From Helicobacter marmotae (GTDB lineage: Bacteria > Campylobacterota > Campylobacteria > Campylobacterales > Helicobacteraceae): a stretch of 64,000 nt of DNA. The notes under the pieces are model-generated. The model had not been told where the DNA came from. It did not search any database and worked only from the letters and a program-made list of their open reading frames with translations. Below, piece by piece: positions 36,432-46,783 of this stretch (the first letter of the stretch is position 1; the number at the start of each line of letters is the position of its first letter). The translations under genes and the position numbers were made by a program. Location: the NCBI RefSeq assembly GCF_003364255.1, contig NZ_NXLR01000006.1, positions 21,003 through 85,002 of the forward strand. The letters run 5' to 3'.

Positions 36432-37148
36432 ATGATGAAAGATAAAATCTTCACCCAAGAGCCCTATAAACAATTTGAATTTGATGAGCAAGTAGCAAGT
36501 GTTTTTGATGATATGCTTGAGCGCTCTATTCCGCATTATAGGGAGGTTTTGGGGCTTATTGTGGATTTTTGTGCAATAAATATAAAGGGCGCAGAGAATG
36601 TGCGTATATATGATTTAGGGAGTTCCACAGGCACGACACTCCTAGCCCTCCATGAAGTTATGCCTAGCTCAAGCATACTTATAGGGATTGATAATTCTCA
36701 AGCAATGCTTCAAAAAGCTGCTCTAAAAGCCAAAGCGTATGGAGCAAACATTGAGTTTTTATGTGAGGATATACTCAGATGTAAGCTCTTGCCATCAGAT
36801 ATTATTATTGCAAATTATATGCTTCAATTTATCCGCCCTATGCAGCGCTATGCTCTCCTAGAAAAGATATATAATGCCCTCAAGCCAAATGGCGTATTTT
36901 TTTTGAGTGAGAAAATGACTTCCCCGCATAGAATCCTCGATAAGCAAATGATAGAGCGATATTTACACTATAAAAGAGAGCAAGGCTATAGCCAAAGTGA
37001 AATTAGTAAAAAGCGCGAAGCCCTAGAGAATGTGCTTATCCCCTTTAGCCTTGATGAAAATATTGCTATGCTTAAAGATGTGGGTTTTAGCGGGGTTGAA
37101 GTACTCTTTAAATGGGTGAATTTTGGTACTATTATCGCTAAAAAGTAA
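36432..37148 (+). CDS. cmoA: Carboxy-S-adenosyl-L-methionine synthase
   Basis: Makes carboxy-SAM from SAM and prephenate, used by CmoB for cmo5U at tRNA wobble position 34. The 238-residue protein has the SAM-binding motif IYDLGSSTGTTLLAL, GIDNSQAMLQKA, NYMLQFI and, typical of CmoA, FVFDEQVA-like FEFDEQVASVFDDMLERSIPHY at the N-terminus and FFLSEK. The ATG at 36432 or the next codon (36435) could be used. CmoB is not nearby. Confidence 0.95.
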   Translation: MMKDKIFTQEPYKQFEFDEQVASVFDDMLERSIPHYREVLGLIVDFCAINIKGAENVRIYDLGSSTGTTLLALHEVMPSSSILIGIDNSQAMLQKAALKAKAYGANIEFLCEDILRCKLLPSDIIIANYMLQFIRPMQRYALLEKIYNALKPNGVFFLSEKMTSPHRILDKQMIERYLHYKREQGYSQSEISKKREALENVLIPFSLDENIAMLKDVGFSGVEVLFKWVNFGTIIAKK

Positions 37149-37160
37149 TGCTATATATCA

Positions 37161-38378
37161 TTACTCGTGGCGAAGTGCGTCAATAGGATTAAGCTTTGAG
37201 GCTCTGCTTGCTGGTAAATAGCCAAAAAGCACGCCAATAAATGCTGAAAATATAAAGGCAATAATGGCAGTAGGTAAGTCGAAAATAAATGGAATCCCCA
37301 TATATTGGCTTAAAAATAATGAAGCAAAAAATGCCCATAAAATACCAACCAAGCCCCCAAGAGAGCTTAAAGTAATTGCCTCTATCAAAAACTGCATAAG
37401 CACTTCACTCTGCAATGCCCCAATAGCCATACGCGTTCCTATTTCTTTAGTGCGTTCAGTTACAGAAACAAGCATAATATTCATAATCCCAATGCCCCCT
37501 ACAATCAAACTCACCCCCGCAATCAGTCCCAAAAGCGCAGTAAGCGTTTTTGTCGTAGAAGTGAGCGTTTCTGCAACTTGCTTTGTATCCATAATTTCAA
37601 ATGAATCTTTATCTCCCGGGCGTACATTACGCACTTGACGCAAGATATTGGTTAAACTCCTTACCACTTCATCAGAATCTACCCCATCTTTAGCACGTAG
37701 CATAATGCGATTGACATAAAAAAGTGTATTGCTCCCTGAAACAGAGCGTAAAAATGCTTTCATAGGTAGCAATACTACATCATCTTGATCATTACCCATA
37801 CCACCCTGCCCTTTAGATTCTAAAACTCCTATACATTCACACACGATATTATTTAAGCGGATTTTCTGCCCAAGGGGATTTTGCTGATTAAAGAGATTTT
37901 TACGCACAGATTCCCCAATCATACATACATTGCTCCCTACGCGATATTCATCACTCTCAAAGCCCCTTCCTTCTGTGGTATCCCATTGTGTTACTTCAAA
38001 AAAGGCAGCATCTACGCCTTGTACTTGAGTTGTGGTATTTTGTGATTGATATTGCAGCATAAGAGAGCTTTGTGCGATAGGAGCGACAGCTTCAATATAT
38101 TCTTGTGAGAGGCTTTGCACACTTTGCACTTCCTGCATACTGAAATTACGGCGGAGATTCACACCGCTTGGGTTCATCGCACGAGCAGGAAATACGAGTA
38201 AAAGATTGCTCCCTAAAGATGAGATTCTATCACTTATCATTTGGGTAGTGCCATTTCCTAAGCTTATCATCACAACCACCGCTCCCACACCGATAATCAC
38301 ACCAAGCATAGTAAGAAATGCACGTAAAAAATTCCTGCTAATCTGTCGCAAGGCTAACACAAAGGCATTAATTATCAT
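37161..38378 (-). CDS. MacB-type ABC transporter permease
   Basis: A 405-residue FtsX/MacB permease with one N-terminal membrane segment ([21 protein letters not shown]), a large periplasmic MacB_PCD domain and three C-terminal segments ([27 protein letters not shown] begins the FtsX domain). [16 protein letters not shown] is the coupling-helix motif. Unlike E. coli MacB the ATPase is a separate gene, whose stop overlaps this ATG (TAATG). With the upstream MacA-like and TolC-like genes it makes a tripartite efflux pump; substrates may be macrolides, peptides or lipids. Confidence 0.9.
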   Translation of the reverse strand: MIINAFVLALRQISRNFLRAFLTMLGVIIGVGAVVVMISLGNGTTQMISDRISSLGSNLLLVFPARAMNPSGVNLRRNFSMQEVQSVQSLSQEYIEAVAPIAQSSLMLQYQSQNTTTQVQGVDAAFFEVTQWDTTEGRGFESDEYRVGSNVCMIGESVRKNLFNQQNPLGQKIRLNNIVCECIGVLESKGQGGMGNDQDDVVLLPMKAFLRSVSGSNTLFYVNRIMLRAKDGVDSDEVVRSLTNILRQVRNVRPGDKDSFEIMDTKQVAETLTSTTKTLTALLGLIAGVSLIVGGIGIMNIMLVSVTERTKEIGTRMAIGALQSEVLMQFLIEAITLSSLGGLVGILWAFFASLFLSQYMGIPFIFDLPTAIIAFIFSAFIGVLFGYLPASRASKLNPIDALRHE

Positions 38379-39091
38379 TATGCCCCCTCTTCTTTATCTG
38401 CTTTAGAATCACTCACCAAGCGCCCATCTAAAAAATGCAATTCCCTGCTCGCATAACGCGCCATATCCGGTTCATGGGTTACCATAAGGATAGTAATGCC
38501 CGAGCTTTGATTTAAATCTCTTAAAATCTCCATAATTTCCACACTTCGCTTTGTGTCAAGATTCCCCGTGGGCTCATCAGCAAGGAGAAATAAGGGCTGG
38601 GAGGCAATAGCACGTGCAATGGCTACCCTCTGCTGTTGCCCCCCGCTTAATTTAGCACTTGTATGACTTGCCCAATCCCTTAAACCCACTTTATCAAGGG
38701 CTTCAAGTGCGATTTTCTCACGTTCTATTTTTTTGATACCGCGATACATAAGGGGAAGCTCGACATTCTCTAACGCCGTTGTACGCGCTAAGAGATTAAA
38801 TCCTTGAAAAATAAAGCCAATATAATTACGGCGCAAGAGAGCTCGTTGATTTTGACTAAGCCCAAACACATCAACCCCGCAAAATAAATATTCCCCACTG
38901 CTGCCTACATCAAGTGTGCCCAAAATATTAGCAAGGCTAGATTTACCCGAACCACTAGGTCCCATAAGGGCGACAAACTCTCCCTTATCTATTTGTAAAT
39001 CTACCCCCTTAAGCGCTTCAAATGCACCCTCCCCTTTGCCATACGTTTTACGCACATCTTTTAAGACAATGAATTCTTCATGCTCTTGCAT
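38378..39091 (-). CDS. ABC transporter ATP-binding protein (MacB/LolD family)
   Basis: A 237-residue ATPase with Walker [10 protein letters not shown] at about 40-48, Q-loop FIFQGFNLL, signature [15 protein letters not shown] and Walker [12 protein letters not shown], all in the form typical of the LolD/MacB family. It powers the permease encoded immediately downstream, with which it overlaps by one base, and follows the membrane-fusion gene by 9 bases. Confidence 0.94.
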   Translation of the reverse strand: MQEHEEFIVLKDVRKTYGKGEGAFEALKGVDLQIDKGEFVALMGPSGSGKSSLANILGTLDVGSSGEYLFCGVDVFGLSQNQRALLRRNYIGFIFQGFNLLARTTALENVELPLMYRGIKKIEREKIALEALDKVGLRDWASHTSAKLSGGQQQRVAIARAIASQPLFLLADEPTGNLDTKRSVEIMEILRDLNQSSGITILMVTHEPDMARYASRELHFLDGRLVSDSKADKEEGA

Positions 39092-39100
39092 TTGTTTTCC

Positions 39101-40402
39101 TTATTGGACTTTCACGCCGGTGATGATCGATGTATTCTCATCAATACCGCTTAGAATCTGCGCATAATTCCCATCTGTAATACCCACTTCTACATTCACA
39201 GATTCAGCTTCGCCATTTTTATTAAGTATCCATAATGTCCCGCTTTTACCGCGCTCTCGCCTTTGTTGATTATTAACTTGTGCTCTAGGACGTGCAGGAG
39301 GAGTGAACATCGAGCTAAGTGCAGATGAGCTTTTTTTATTATTTGTCTTTTGAAGCGTTTTGTTTAAATCAAAATAAAGCGCAGAATTTGGTACAAGGAG
39401 CGCATTTTCTGCCTTAGCAATGATAATATCAGCCGTAGCACTCATATCTGGACGTAAAAGGAGCGATTGGTTATCTACTTCGATTTTGGCACGATAAGTG
39501 ATAATCGTGCTACTTGAGGTTGTGCTTGAGCTACTTGAAGTGCTGCCATCACCTGAACCAAAATTCACACGATTAACCTTTGCGTGAAAGTTTCTACTTG
39601 GATAGGCATCTACGGTGAATATCACTTCCTGCCCCTCTTTGACTTTACCAATATCTGCCTCAGATATGCTTGCATAAAGCTGCATTTCTGCGAGATTCTC
39701 TGCGACCTTAAAAAGTGTAGGGGCTTGGAAACTTGCTGCCACACTCTGCCCTACTTCAACGCTACGTGTTAAAACAATACCATCAACAGGTGAGACAATC
39801 TCTGAATTTTTAAGATCAATCTTAGAGCTTTCAATACTTGTTTGAATCTCCGCAATAGAAGCCCGTCTAATATCCACATCAGAACGTGCGGAAGTATAAT
39901 TTGTCTTGGCATTTTGTAATTCAAGGAGTGAGGGAGAAGCGCCATTTGTGCTTTCATAAAGCTCCTTTAATCTATCATAATTCCATTTTCTATCTGCCAA
40001 AGTCTGCTCGGCTGCTTTCAGCTGGGCTTGGGCGGAATTTAGCTGGGCTTGATATTTGGCAATTTGCTGATTAATCGTCTCTGGATTAATACGTGCTAAA
40101 ACTTGCCCCTCTTTGACTTCATCATTTTCATCTACAAGCACTTCAAGCACAAGCCCTGAAATCACACTCCCAATTTCCACTTCATTCATAGGAGAGAGCG
40201 AGCCAGAGGCTGAAATGGTTGATTGAATATTGCCTCGCGTGGGTGAAGTAGTCTCATATGTGATTTTCACATTGAAAAAGTTATAAAGCATAAATGCACA
40301 TATTCCTAAAATTACCACAACAACGGCTATAATCACCCATGCAAGGGGTGTAAGCCTCTTTTTACTACCTTTTTTATTATTGAGGGTTTGATAAAGATTC
40401 AT
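39101..40402 (-). CDS. MacA-like periplasmic adaptor (HlyD/RND family)
   Basis: A 433-residue membrane-fusion protein: N-terminal membrane anchor at about 19-40 (PLAWVIIAVVVVILGICAFML), barrel-sandwich halves (GSVISGLVLEVLVDENDEVKEGQVLARI and DGIVLTRSVEVGQSVAA), a coiled-coil hairpin between them (QIAKYQAQLNSAQAQLKAAEQ) and a C-terminal beta-barrel domain. A Ser/Thr-rich loop (GSTSSSSSTTSSSTIITYRA) interrupts the barrel domain. Its start overlaps the end of the TolC-like gene by 26 bases. Confidence 0.92.
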   Translation of the reverse strand: MNLYQTLNNKKGSKKRLTPLAWVIIAVVVVILGICAFMLYNFFNVKITYETTSPTRGNIQSTISASGSLSPMNEVEIGSVISGLVLEVLVDENDEVKEGQVLARINPETINQQIAKYQAQLNSAQAQLKAAEQTLADRKWNYDRLKELYESTNGASPSLLELQNAKTNYTSARSDVDIRRASIAEIQTSIESSKIDLKNSEIVSPVDGIVLTRSVEVGQSVAASFQAPTLFKVAENLAEMQLYASISEADIGKVKEGQEVIFTVDAYPSRNFHAKVNRVNFGSGDGSTSSSSSTTSSSTIITYRAKIEVDNQSLLLRPDMSATADIIIAKAENALLVPNSALYFDLNKTLQKTNNKKSSSALSSMFTPPARPRAQVNNQQRRERGKSGTLWILNKNGEAESVNVEVGITDGNYAQILSGIDENTSIITGVKVQ

Positions 40403-41897
40403 TATTGCTCCCTTGTAATGAAGTATTTAGCCCAAGATTCCCGCCAAAAGCCTTAAAAAGCGTGATAACAGAGAGAATCTCATTGGTTTTAGCATTGAAA
40501 AGCTGGGTTTTGAGATTGAAATATGTATTTTCAAGCCCTAAAAAATCATTCTTATCAAGCAAACCTTGCGTATTTCTCGCACTATTTGTTTCATAAGCCT
40601 TTGCTCCCACTTCATAAACATTTTGCGTATTCTCTAACTGACGCTTTTTAGAATCTACATCAAAAAGTGCATTTTCTATCTCGCCTAAAGCGGTGTTGAT
40701 ATTATTTTGCAATGTATAAAAGGCTTCATTGCTTAGCTCTTTTTGTATAAGATAATTTTGCTTGAGTGAAGTTCTATTCAGCAAAGGCGCGGTAATAGAA
40801 TTAGCAATTTGATACACAATAGAGTTTGCTTGAGTGCTGCTATATAAAACCTGCCCGATTGAGCCGCTAAGAGAAATATTAGGCAATCTTGCAGCATTGG
40901 CATTGGTCTGCCTATAAAGTTGGGCATGATAAGCATACATACTTGCCTGCACATCAGGGCGAGAAAGCAGCACATCACTTGGCATTTTATCTACATAAAA
41001 TGGAGCAATATGCGGGAAATCCCACGTGCTATAATCAAGGAAATCAACCTTTTGATTAAGCTCTTCAAGCGGGATATTTAAAAGCACAAGTAAGGCATTT
41101 TTATTTTGCTCAAATGTATATTGCAAAGATTCATAGGTATTTTTTGCATTGGTGGTATTTGCCACAAAGCCCTGATACGTGCTAATATCAATAAGCCCTA
41201 GCTTTAGCTTATCGGCATTAATCTCTTCAATTTGCTCTAAATTAGCCAAAGTCGCTTTAGCAATGCTCAAAGAATGGGCATTATCTCGCAGTGTGAAATA
41301 TAAAGTCGCCACTTCAGCCATAAGCGTAATTTGCGCATAAGAGAGATTACTTTGGGCTTGGAGATAGGCTTTTTTGCTTGATTGTCTTAGGGCATAAAGC
41401 TTGCCAAATAAATCAAGCTCCCAGCTCATACTCACGCTTGCATTAATAGAGTTTGCCCCCGGTCGCACAATCGTACTTTGAGAGAGGGTGCGGTTATCTA
41501 TATAGCTTGAGTTTAGCCCTCCATTAATCGTAGGAAGCATACTTGCGGTGTTGATTTTCATTTGAGATTGCGCTTGTTTAATGCGAGAAATCATCGTTAG
41601 CACATTGGTGTTTTTCTCTAAAGCAATATGCAATATATTATGCAAAAGCGTATCATCAATGAGTTTCATAAACTGCTCTATATGAGAATCTTTCTCTTGT
41701 GCATTACTCAATGGCTTCTGCTGCTCCCCTGTAGCAGAAGCGTTATTCAATACGGCGTTATTAAATTTTGTCGGAATATGCGTACTCTTGGCACTTTCTT
41801 CTAATGTGGGAATCTTCGTGCTACACCCCATATATAAGAGCAATACCCCAAATAACCATAACCACTCTAACCACTTCACTGCTTTCCCTCTAAACAT
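40377..41897 (-). CDS. TolC/NodT-type outer membrane efflux lipoprotein
   Basis: A 506-residue outer membrane factor with a lipoprotein signal (LLLYMGCST, lipidated Cys25) and the duplicated OEP helices (ALEKNTNVLTMISRIKQAQSQMKINTAS and SMSWELDLFGKLYALRQSSKKAYL, then SRPDVQASMYAYHAQLYRQTNANAARLPNISLSG). It is first in the four-gene efflux operon TolC-MacA-ATPase-permease and is divergent from the lipoprotein operon starting at 42017, with a 119-bp promoter gap. Confidence 0.92.
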   Translation of the reverse strand: MFRGKAVKWLEWLWLFGVLLLYMGCSTKIPTLEESAKSTHIPTKFNNAVLNNASATGEQQKPLSNAQEKDSHIEQFMKLIDDTLLHNILHIALEKNTNVLTMISRIKQAQSQMKINTASMLPTINGGLNSSYIDNRTLSQSTIVRPGANSINASVSMSWELDLFGKLYALRQSSKKAYLQAQSNLSYAQITLMAEVATLYFTLRDNAHSLSIAKATLANLEQIEEINADKLKLGLIDISTYQGFVANTTNAKNTYESLQYTFEQNKNALLVLLNIPLEELNQKVDFLDYSTWDFPHIAPFYVDKMPSDVLLSRPDVQASMYAYHAQLYRQTNANAARLPNISLSGSIGQVLYSSTQANSIVYQIANSITAPLLNRTSLKQNYLIQKELSNEAFYTLQNNINTALGEIENALFDVDSKKRQLENTQNVYEVGAKAYETNSARNTQGLLDKNDFLGLENTYFNLKTQLFNAKTNEILSVITLFKAFGGNLGLNTSLQGSNNESLSNPQ

Positions 41898-42016
41898 ATA
41901 AAATTATGATGATAAAAACGCGTGATAGTATTCAAACAATGTGAATTTAAAGTGAATTTAATTTTTAATCCTTACAATTTAAGCATTCTATATTTCCAGC
42001 ACAAGGCTTAAGTAGA

Positions 42017-43453
42017 GTGATTAAGATATTTCTTGCTTCACTTATTATGATAGGGAATCTTATCTTTATAAGTGCATGCTCACACCATAGCGATTTAGAG
42101 ACCTTTAATAGATATTACTACAATGGGCAAGATAAAGAGGCTTATGAATATGCAAAGTCTAAGAGTGGAAAAAATGGCGATGTATTGTGGAATTTACAAG
42201 CCGGAATAAGTGCATTTACCCTAAACACACAAGATAGCCAAACATTCCTAGAAACTTTGGAGCAAGGCGAAATGCTTTTTAGCCGATATGAGGCAGAGGG
42301 GCTTATGGGAGGGGTAATTGGCAATATGGGGGCTGTGCTTGTGAATGAAAATGTCAAAGCCTATAGGGGGAGTATTTATGAGGGTGTTATGTTTAATTAC
42401 TACAAAGCCCTCTATGCAATGTCTCAAGGCAATTCCCAACTCGCACGCGTCGAATTTAACAGAGCAAATGATAGGCAAAGGAGAGCAAAGGAGTATTTTA
42501 GAAAAGATATACAAAAAGCCCTTGAAGCAGAGGCAAAGCAAAATGCGCAAGATTCCACGCTTAGCAAATTTGACTTAAAAGATTCCCAAAGCTCCATCTC
42601 ACCTATTTTAGAATCTCAATATAGTAATCTTAAGCAATTTTCTATCTATAAGGACTTTATTAATCCAGCAATAAGCTATGTCTCAGCTCTATTTTTTATG
42701 CTAGAGGGGGATTATGCAAAGTCCATGGATTTATATAAAGAATCTTATGCCATTAATCATGCGCCTATTATTAATCAGGACTTGCAAATCTTACAAAATC
42801 GCAAAAACACCAAAAAAACACAAAAATACACTTGGCTTATTATAGAAGATGGTAAAAGTGCTTCAAAATATGACATCTCACTTGATTTACCGCTCTATTA
42901 CATTAATAGTAATATCCTTCATGTAGGGGTTTCCATACCAAAACTAGCACTAGGAGAAGTAAGTGCTAAAAGCTATCAGGCAGAGGGAGAAAATGGGGTT
43001 TTCTCTGCTTATGAAATAAGCGATATAGACGGAGTGATTGCCAATGAATTTCAAAATCAGCTTCCCTTTATCCTTACACGTGCTATCACTTCAGCTATTC
43101 TTAAAGCCAGCACGCAATCCATACTCAATGAGCACCTTGGGGCAACCGGAGCACTTGCGGGTATGCTTTATTCCATGCTCACAACAAGCGCTGATATACG
43201 TATAAGCTCTGCCTTGCCTAAACGTATACTGGCTATGCAAATCCCCAATTATAAAGGAGACTTTATGCTCAAAGTCGATAATCAACCCATCTATTACATT
43301 CATTTTACATGCGATAAAAATGGGAACTCTTTACACAATGAAGAAAAAAACGCATCTATTTCTCTCTGTCAAAACGATGATAATATTGTGTATTTAAGAA
43401 ATAAGGGTAAAAATCTAGCTTATAGAATCTTAACTGGAGCGGGCAATGAATAA
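42017..43453 (+). CDS. COG3014-family lipoprotein
   Basis: A 478-residue lipoprotein; the signal MIKIFLASLIMIGNLIFISAC has a lipobox ending at Cys21. The start is a GTG at 42017; an ATG at codon 11 would leave too short a signal. The first half has TPR-like helical repeats (NYYKALYAMSQGNSQLARVEFNRANDRQRRAKEYF), the second half is beta-rich. COG3014 proteins sit beside LpoB genes in many proteobacteria, as here. Function in envelope or peptidoglycan control is inferred from that association. It overlaps the next gene by 8 bases. Confidence 0.82.
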   Translation: MIKIFLASLIMIGNLIFISACSHHSDLETFNRYYYNGQDKEAYEYAKSKSGKNGDVLWNLQAGISAFTLNTQDSQTFLETLEQGEMLFSRYEAEGLMGGVIGNMGAVLVNENVKAYRGSIYEGVMFNYYKALYAMSQGNSQLARVEFNRANDRQRRAKEYFRKDIQKALEAEAKQNAQDSTLSKFDLKDSQSSISPILESQYSNLKQFSIYKDFINPAISYVSALFFMLEGDYAKSMDLYKESYAINHAPIINQDLQILQNRKNTKKTQKYTWLIIEDGKSASKYDISLDLPLYYINSNILHVGVSIPKLALGEVSAKSYQAEGENGVFSAYEISDIDGVIANEFQNQLPFILTRAITSAILKASTQSILNEHLGATGALAGMLYSMLTTSADIRISSALPKRILAMQIPNYKGDFMLKVDNQPIYYIHFTCDKNGNSLHNEEKNASISLCQNDDNIVYLRNKGKNLAYRILTGAGNE

Positions 43454-44039
43454 GTTTCTTTTAATAATAGCACTGCTAATGAGTGGTTGTGGCACATCAA
43501 CCAAATACATAGAGAGCACAAATTCTAAAAAATACACGAGTATGGGACTAGATTATCATGATATTGAAAAGGCTGCAAATGATAGCGTGAAATCCTTGCT
43601 TGAGAGTGCATCTGTGCGGAATCTTACCAATACACAAACGCCAAAAGTTTTGATGATTTCAGGTGTGATTAATGACACTATGCAAACTATTGATACCGAC
43701 CAACTTACTCGTAAAATAACGCGTGATATGCGTAATAGCGGTAAGTTTGTGCTTACTCTCGCAGTAGGAGAGAGGGCTGATAAGGGCATTGCTTTAGGAC
43801 GAAGTGTGCGCGATGATGATGAGTTTGATCAGCACACCACCATTGAAAAAGGCACGCTTAAAGCACCCGAATATGCCCTCTCAGGCAAAATCGTGCAAAA
43901 AAATTCAAAAGTTGGATCAAAGCAACGCACGGATTATTACTTCCTCCTCACGCTTACAAACCTAAAAAATGGGCTTGTAATATGGGATGATGAAGTAAAT
44001 ATCATAAAGCTTGGCTCAAACTCATCTGTAGCTTGGTAA
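43446..44039 (+). CDS. lpoB: LpoB-like penicillin-binding protein activator
   Basis: A 197-residue lipoprotein (LLMSGCGTS, lipidated near Cys15). LpoB-type proteins reach from the outer membrane to activate the class A synthase PBP1B. Family segments seen: MGLDYHDIEKAANDSVKSLL, PKVLMISGVINDTMQTIDTDQLTRKITRDMRNSGKF and YALSGKIVQKNSKVGSKQRTDYYFLLTLTNLKNGLVIWDDE. It overlaps the preceding COG3014 gene by 8 bases and is followed by two LPP20-type genes. Confidence 0.86.
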   Translation: MNKFLLIIALLMSGCGTSTKYIESTNSKKYTSMGLDYHDIEKAANDSVKSLLESASVRNLTNTQTPKVLMISGVINDTMQTIDTDQLTRKITRDMRNSGKFVLTLAVGERADKGIALGRSVRDDDEFDQHTTIEKGTLKAPEYALSGKIVQKNSKVGSKQRTDYYFLLTLTNLKNGLVIWDDEVNIIKLGSNSSVAW

Positions 44040-44065
44040 ATTCATCTTAAAACAAAGGGGATAAA

Positions 44066-44650
44066 ATGAAAAATAGCATAAAACTTCTTGTTGGTGTCAT
44101 AGTAACGCTTTGTGTGTTTGGTTGTGGAGATAAAGAAAATGCCCTTGGAGAAGGTGCAAAAAAGATTGACAAAAAAGCCTTAAAAGCCCTCAACCTCAAA
44201 GGTGCACCAAACTGGGTGCTTAATGGCGGGCAAGGCGATATGAGTGCTGTGGGTATTGCTGATATTATTAATGGTGATTTTGGTTATGCGCGCACAGAAG
44301 CCTTGGCACTTGGGCGAGATGAGCTTGCAAGACAAGTATCTACTGAAGTTGAAGGCGTGATAAAACGAGCAGCAAGTGTCAATATGGGAAGTTCAGCACA
44401 AGAAGCACAAGTCTCAAAAGCAAGCGAGCAAATCACTAAACAGAGCGTCTCTCAATCATTGAGTGGTACGAAGCAAACGGACACATGGGTAACGCCAGAT
44501 TCTACAAAGGTATTTGTTTTAGTCAAACTCAATGAAGAACTTAAAGCTAAACTCCAAGCAAATGTCAAAAAAGAGATTAATCAAAGCACATTAAGCCCTC
44601 AAGCAAAGCAAAATGCAATAAATGCTATTGAAGCTGAATTTGCCAAATAA
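44066..44650 (+). CDS. lpp20: LPP20-family lipoprotein
   Basis: A 194-residue lipoprotein (LCVFGCGDK, lipidated Cys20). It carries the LPP20 domain with PNWVLNGG near residue 50, GIADI and an ARTEALALGRDELARQVSTEVEGVIKRA helix; the C-terminus is Ala/Lys/Gln-rich. The H. pylori homologue is a surface-exposed antigen of unknown biochemical role. A GGGGAT ribosome site precedes the ATG; third gene of the lipoprotein operon. Confidence 0.9.
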   Translation: MKNSIKLLVGVIVTLCVFGCGDKENALGEGAKKIDKKALKALNLKGAPNWVLNGGQGDMSAVGIADIINGDFGYARTEALALGRDELARQVSTEVEGVIKRAASVNMGSSAQEAQVSKASEQITKQSVSQSLSGTKQTDTWVTPDSTKVFVLVKLNEELKAKLQANVKKEINQSTLSPQAKQNAINAIEAEFAK

Positions 44651-44658
44651 TAGCTGAT

Positions 44659-45570
44659 ATGTTGCCTTTGCGCGTTATTTTTCTTATCGGGCTTATAGCA
44701 TTATGTGGGGGTTGCTTTAAGCAAACTCTAGCAACCCATCCATCATGGTACGCACAAGAGAGTATAAATAAAAATATGCTTGTAGGCTTTGGTAACGCAA
44801 AAACCCTGGAGGCTGCCAAAGCAAATGCCCTTAATGATATTATTACACAGCTTAATGTAGAGGTGCGCTCACAATTTAGCCAGCAAACACAGAGGCAAGA
44901 TTCCCAGCTTAAGCATACCTCTAGTAGTGATATTATGCTAAAGAGTGCAGATATTCAATTAAATAATATTGAGTATGTAAAAAGCACTTTTTGGGATAAT
45001 CAATTTTATGTCCAGGCAGAAGTCTCAAAAGCAACGCTTATTGCAGAATTTCAAAAAGCATTTAATAACACTTATGCCACACTTCATAGCATAAATCCCA
45101 ATAAATGCCCCACCCTCTCAATCAAAGAAAAAACACAGCTTGAGCAAACACTCCAAAAACTTAGCCTTTATAATACACTCCTGCAAACCTTAGGAAGTAA
45201 GGCAAGGGCATTCGATGAGTTTGAATCTATCCTGTATGCCAATATGCCCCTCCCAAGCGCAAAACTTAGCATTAAAAGTAATCAAGCCTATGAAAAAATT
45301 ACAAATGATCTAAGAAAAGAATTAGGATATTTTTATCGTCTTGAAAATAATGCAAGCCACACTCTCCAAACTGAAGTTTCTTTTAAGCATATTAAGCCAA
45401 ATCACACCAAGATTGATATACTTTTTAACATATTTGACTGCCACTCAAACCCAATCTTTAGCACAAATGTAAGCTATGAGGCAAGCAATAGGGAAGATTC
45501 ACTATCCTTTGCTTCACAACGTGTAAGCGTGCAGCTTTATAAGAAAATCCAAGAATGGATAGAAAACTAA
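44659..45570 (+). CDS. LPP20-like lipoprotein
   Basis: A 303-residue lipoprotein with signal MLPLRVIFLIGLIALCGGC and a second LPP20-like domain in the N-terminal half (HPSWYAQESINKNMLVGFGNAKTLEAAKANALNDIITQLNVEV). The C-terminal half is unrelated and has two conserved-looking Cys (NKCPTLS and NIFDCHSNPIF). It starts 8 bases after lpp20 and is last in the operon. Role unknown; likely partner of Lpp20 at the outer membrane. Confidence 0.84.
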   Translation: MLPLRVIFLIGLIALCGGCFKQTLATHPSWYAQESINKNMLVGFGNAKTLEAAKANALNDIITQLNVEVRSQFSQQTQRQDSQLKHTSSSDIMLKSADIQLNNIEYVKSTFWDNQFYVQAEVSKATLIAEFQKAFNNTYATLHSINPNKCPTLSIKEKTQLEQTLQKLSLYNTLLQTLGSKARAFDEFESILYANMPLPSAKLSIKSNQAYEKITNDLRKELGYFYRLENNASHTLQTEVSFKHIKPNHTKIDILFNIFDCHSNPIFSTNVSYEASNREDSLSFASQRVSVQLYKKIQEWIEN

Positions 45571-45574
45571 TACA

Positions 45575-45870
45575 AGCCAAATAATCAGTTTGTTATGTCC
45601 TTGATTTCGCAAGAAAGCGAAGAATCTCTCAAGGAATCACTGGTTGCCCACAGAGATTCTTCGCCTGTTTCACAGGCTCTAGACATGACAACGGGATAGA
45701 ATCTACTAGAAATCCAAGTAGCAATGATTCACAGAAAGCCAAAAAGCAATTCTTCGGCTTCGCCTCGTGATGACGATAGGATTGGGATTGTCTCGTGGGT
45801 TTGTGAAGAGAGTCTCCAGTTAGATAAGAGCAATTATTCGCTTGATTCTCTCATTCTAAAGACAAGCTGA
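45575..45870. repeat. Dispersed palindromic repeat region 4 (gene-free stretch 45571-45967)
   Basis: A 397-bp gap between convergent operons filled with GCGAAGAATCTC, CACAGAGATTCTTCGCC and GATTCACAGAAAGCC units. Part of it (about 45723-45760) matches the core of the 75-bp inverted repeat at 22.8 and 27.3 kb. No gene or clear terminator is seen. Confidence 0.6.
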
Positions 45871-45967
45871 AGCAAAATCAAACACTAAGACTAGTATAAA
45901 GCACCATACTACGATATTTTGCAACATTGCATAAATAATAAACAAACCCTATAAGAGCAAAAAACTA

Positions 45968-46669
45968 TCATTCCCCAATGATATAAGGCACAGAGCGCAC
46001 GCCCGCATCGGCTATCGCTTGAGTTAATATCTTAGCCATTTTTGTATCTATAGGCTTGGCTTTAGTCTTAGGAGCATAAAGTCCGCCAAGCATAGCCATA
46101 TCTTTGGCTTGATTACCTGTTTTATTTTTGAGGGCATGGGCTACTTTAAACATAGAATCTTCACCCAAAAACCCGACAAGAAGTAACTTTACATTTGCCT
46201 CTTCTAAACGTTTGTTAAGGTTTGCAAACTCTTTCTGGCAATATGGGCAATTTGGGTCAGAGACAATATAGATGGTTTTTTTCGTATTCTTTTTGGATTT
46301 AAAAGAAAATACTTGCTCACTTCTTACTTTAAATATATCTTGCAATCTCGTATCTATATTTACCTTTTCTTTTGCATAAAATTCTTTATAAAAGCCTTGT
46401 ATATATGTTTGCGTATTTTTATCTTGGAATATAGATACATCAGGCTGGAAAAGCATTTTGCCATCATTGGTTGCTAGGAATGGGACATGCTGGTTGCTAA
46501 TCTCTATCACCACCATACTTAGCCCACTTCCTAAATCGCTATTGGAGATAATTTTGCCCTGCACATTATTTGCCTCAAGGGTGCGCTCTAATGAAGCCCT
46601 ATCTGCTTGGGCATAGGCTACATTACATAATGCAAAATAGCATAATAAAAATATCAATCCCTTATTCAT
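45968..46669 (-). CDS. DsbC/DsbG-like periplasmic disulfide isomerase
   Basis: A 233-residue protein with a signal peptide (LIFLLCYFALCNVAYA), an N-terminal dimerisation-like domain and a thioredoxin-fold domain whose active site is SDPNCPYCQKE (CPYC), followed by a cis-Pro segment (RSVPYIIG) at the C-terminus. It should rearrange or reduce protein disulfides in the periplasm. It stands alone, 114 bases downstream of clpB on the same strand. Confidence 0.88.
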   Translation of the reverse strand: MNKGLIFLLCYFALCNVAYAQADRASLERTLEANNVQGKIISNSDLGSGLSMVVIEISNQHVPFLATNDGKMLFQPDVSIFQDKNTQTYIQGFYKEFYAKEKVNIDTRLQDIFKVRSEQVFSFKSKKNTKKTIYIVSDPNCPYCQKEFANLNKRLEEANVKLLLVGFLGEDSMFKVAHALKNKTGNQAKDMAMLGGLYAPKTKAKPIDTKMAKILTQAIADAGVRSVPYIIGE

Positions 46670-46783
46670 ACTTGCTCCCTTTATATATTTACCTAAATAG
46701 CTTAATTATAGCCATTGTAGGTAATATTTTGTATATCTTTTGAGACAAGGGATTTTGAGCAATATAGTAGGCTTTAAGATATA

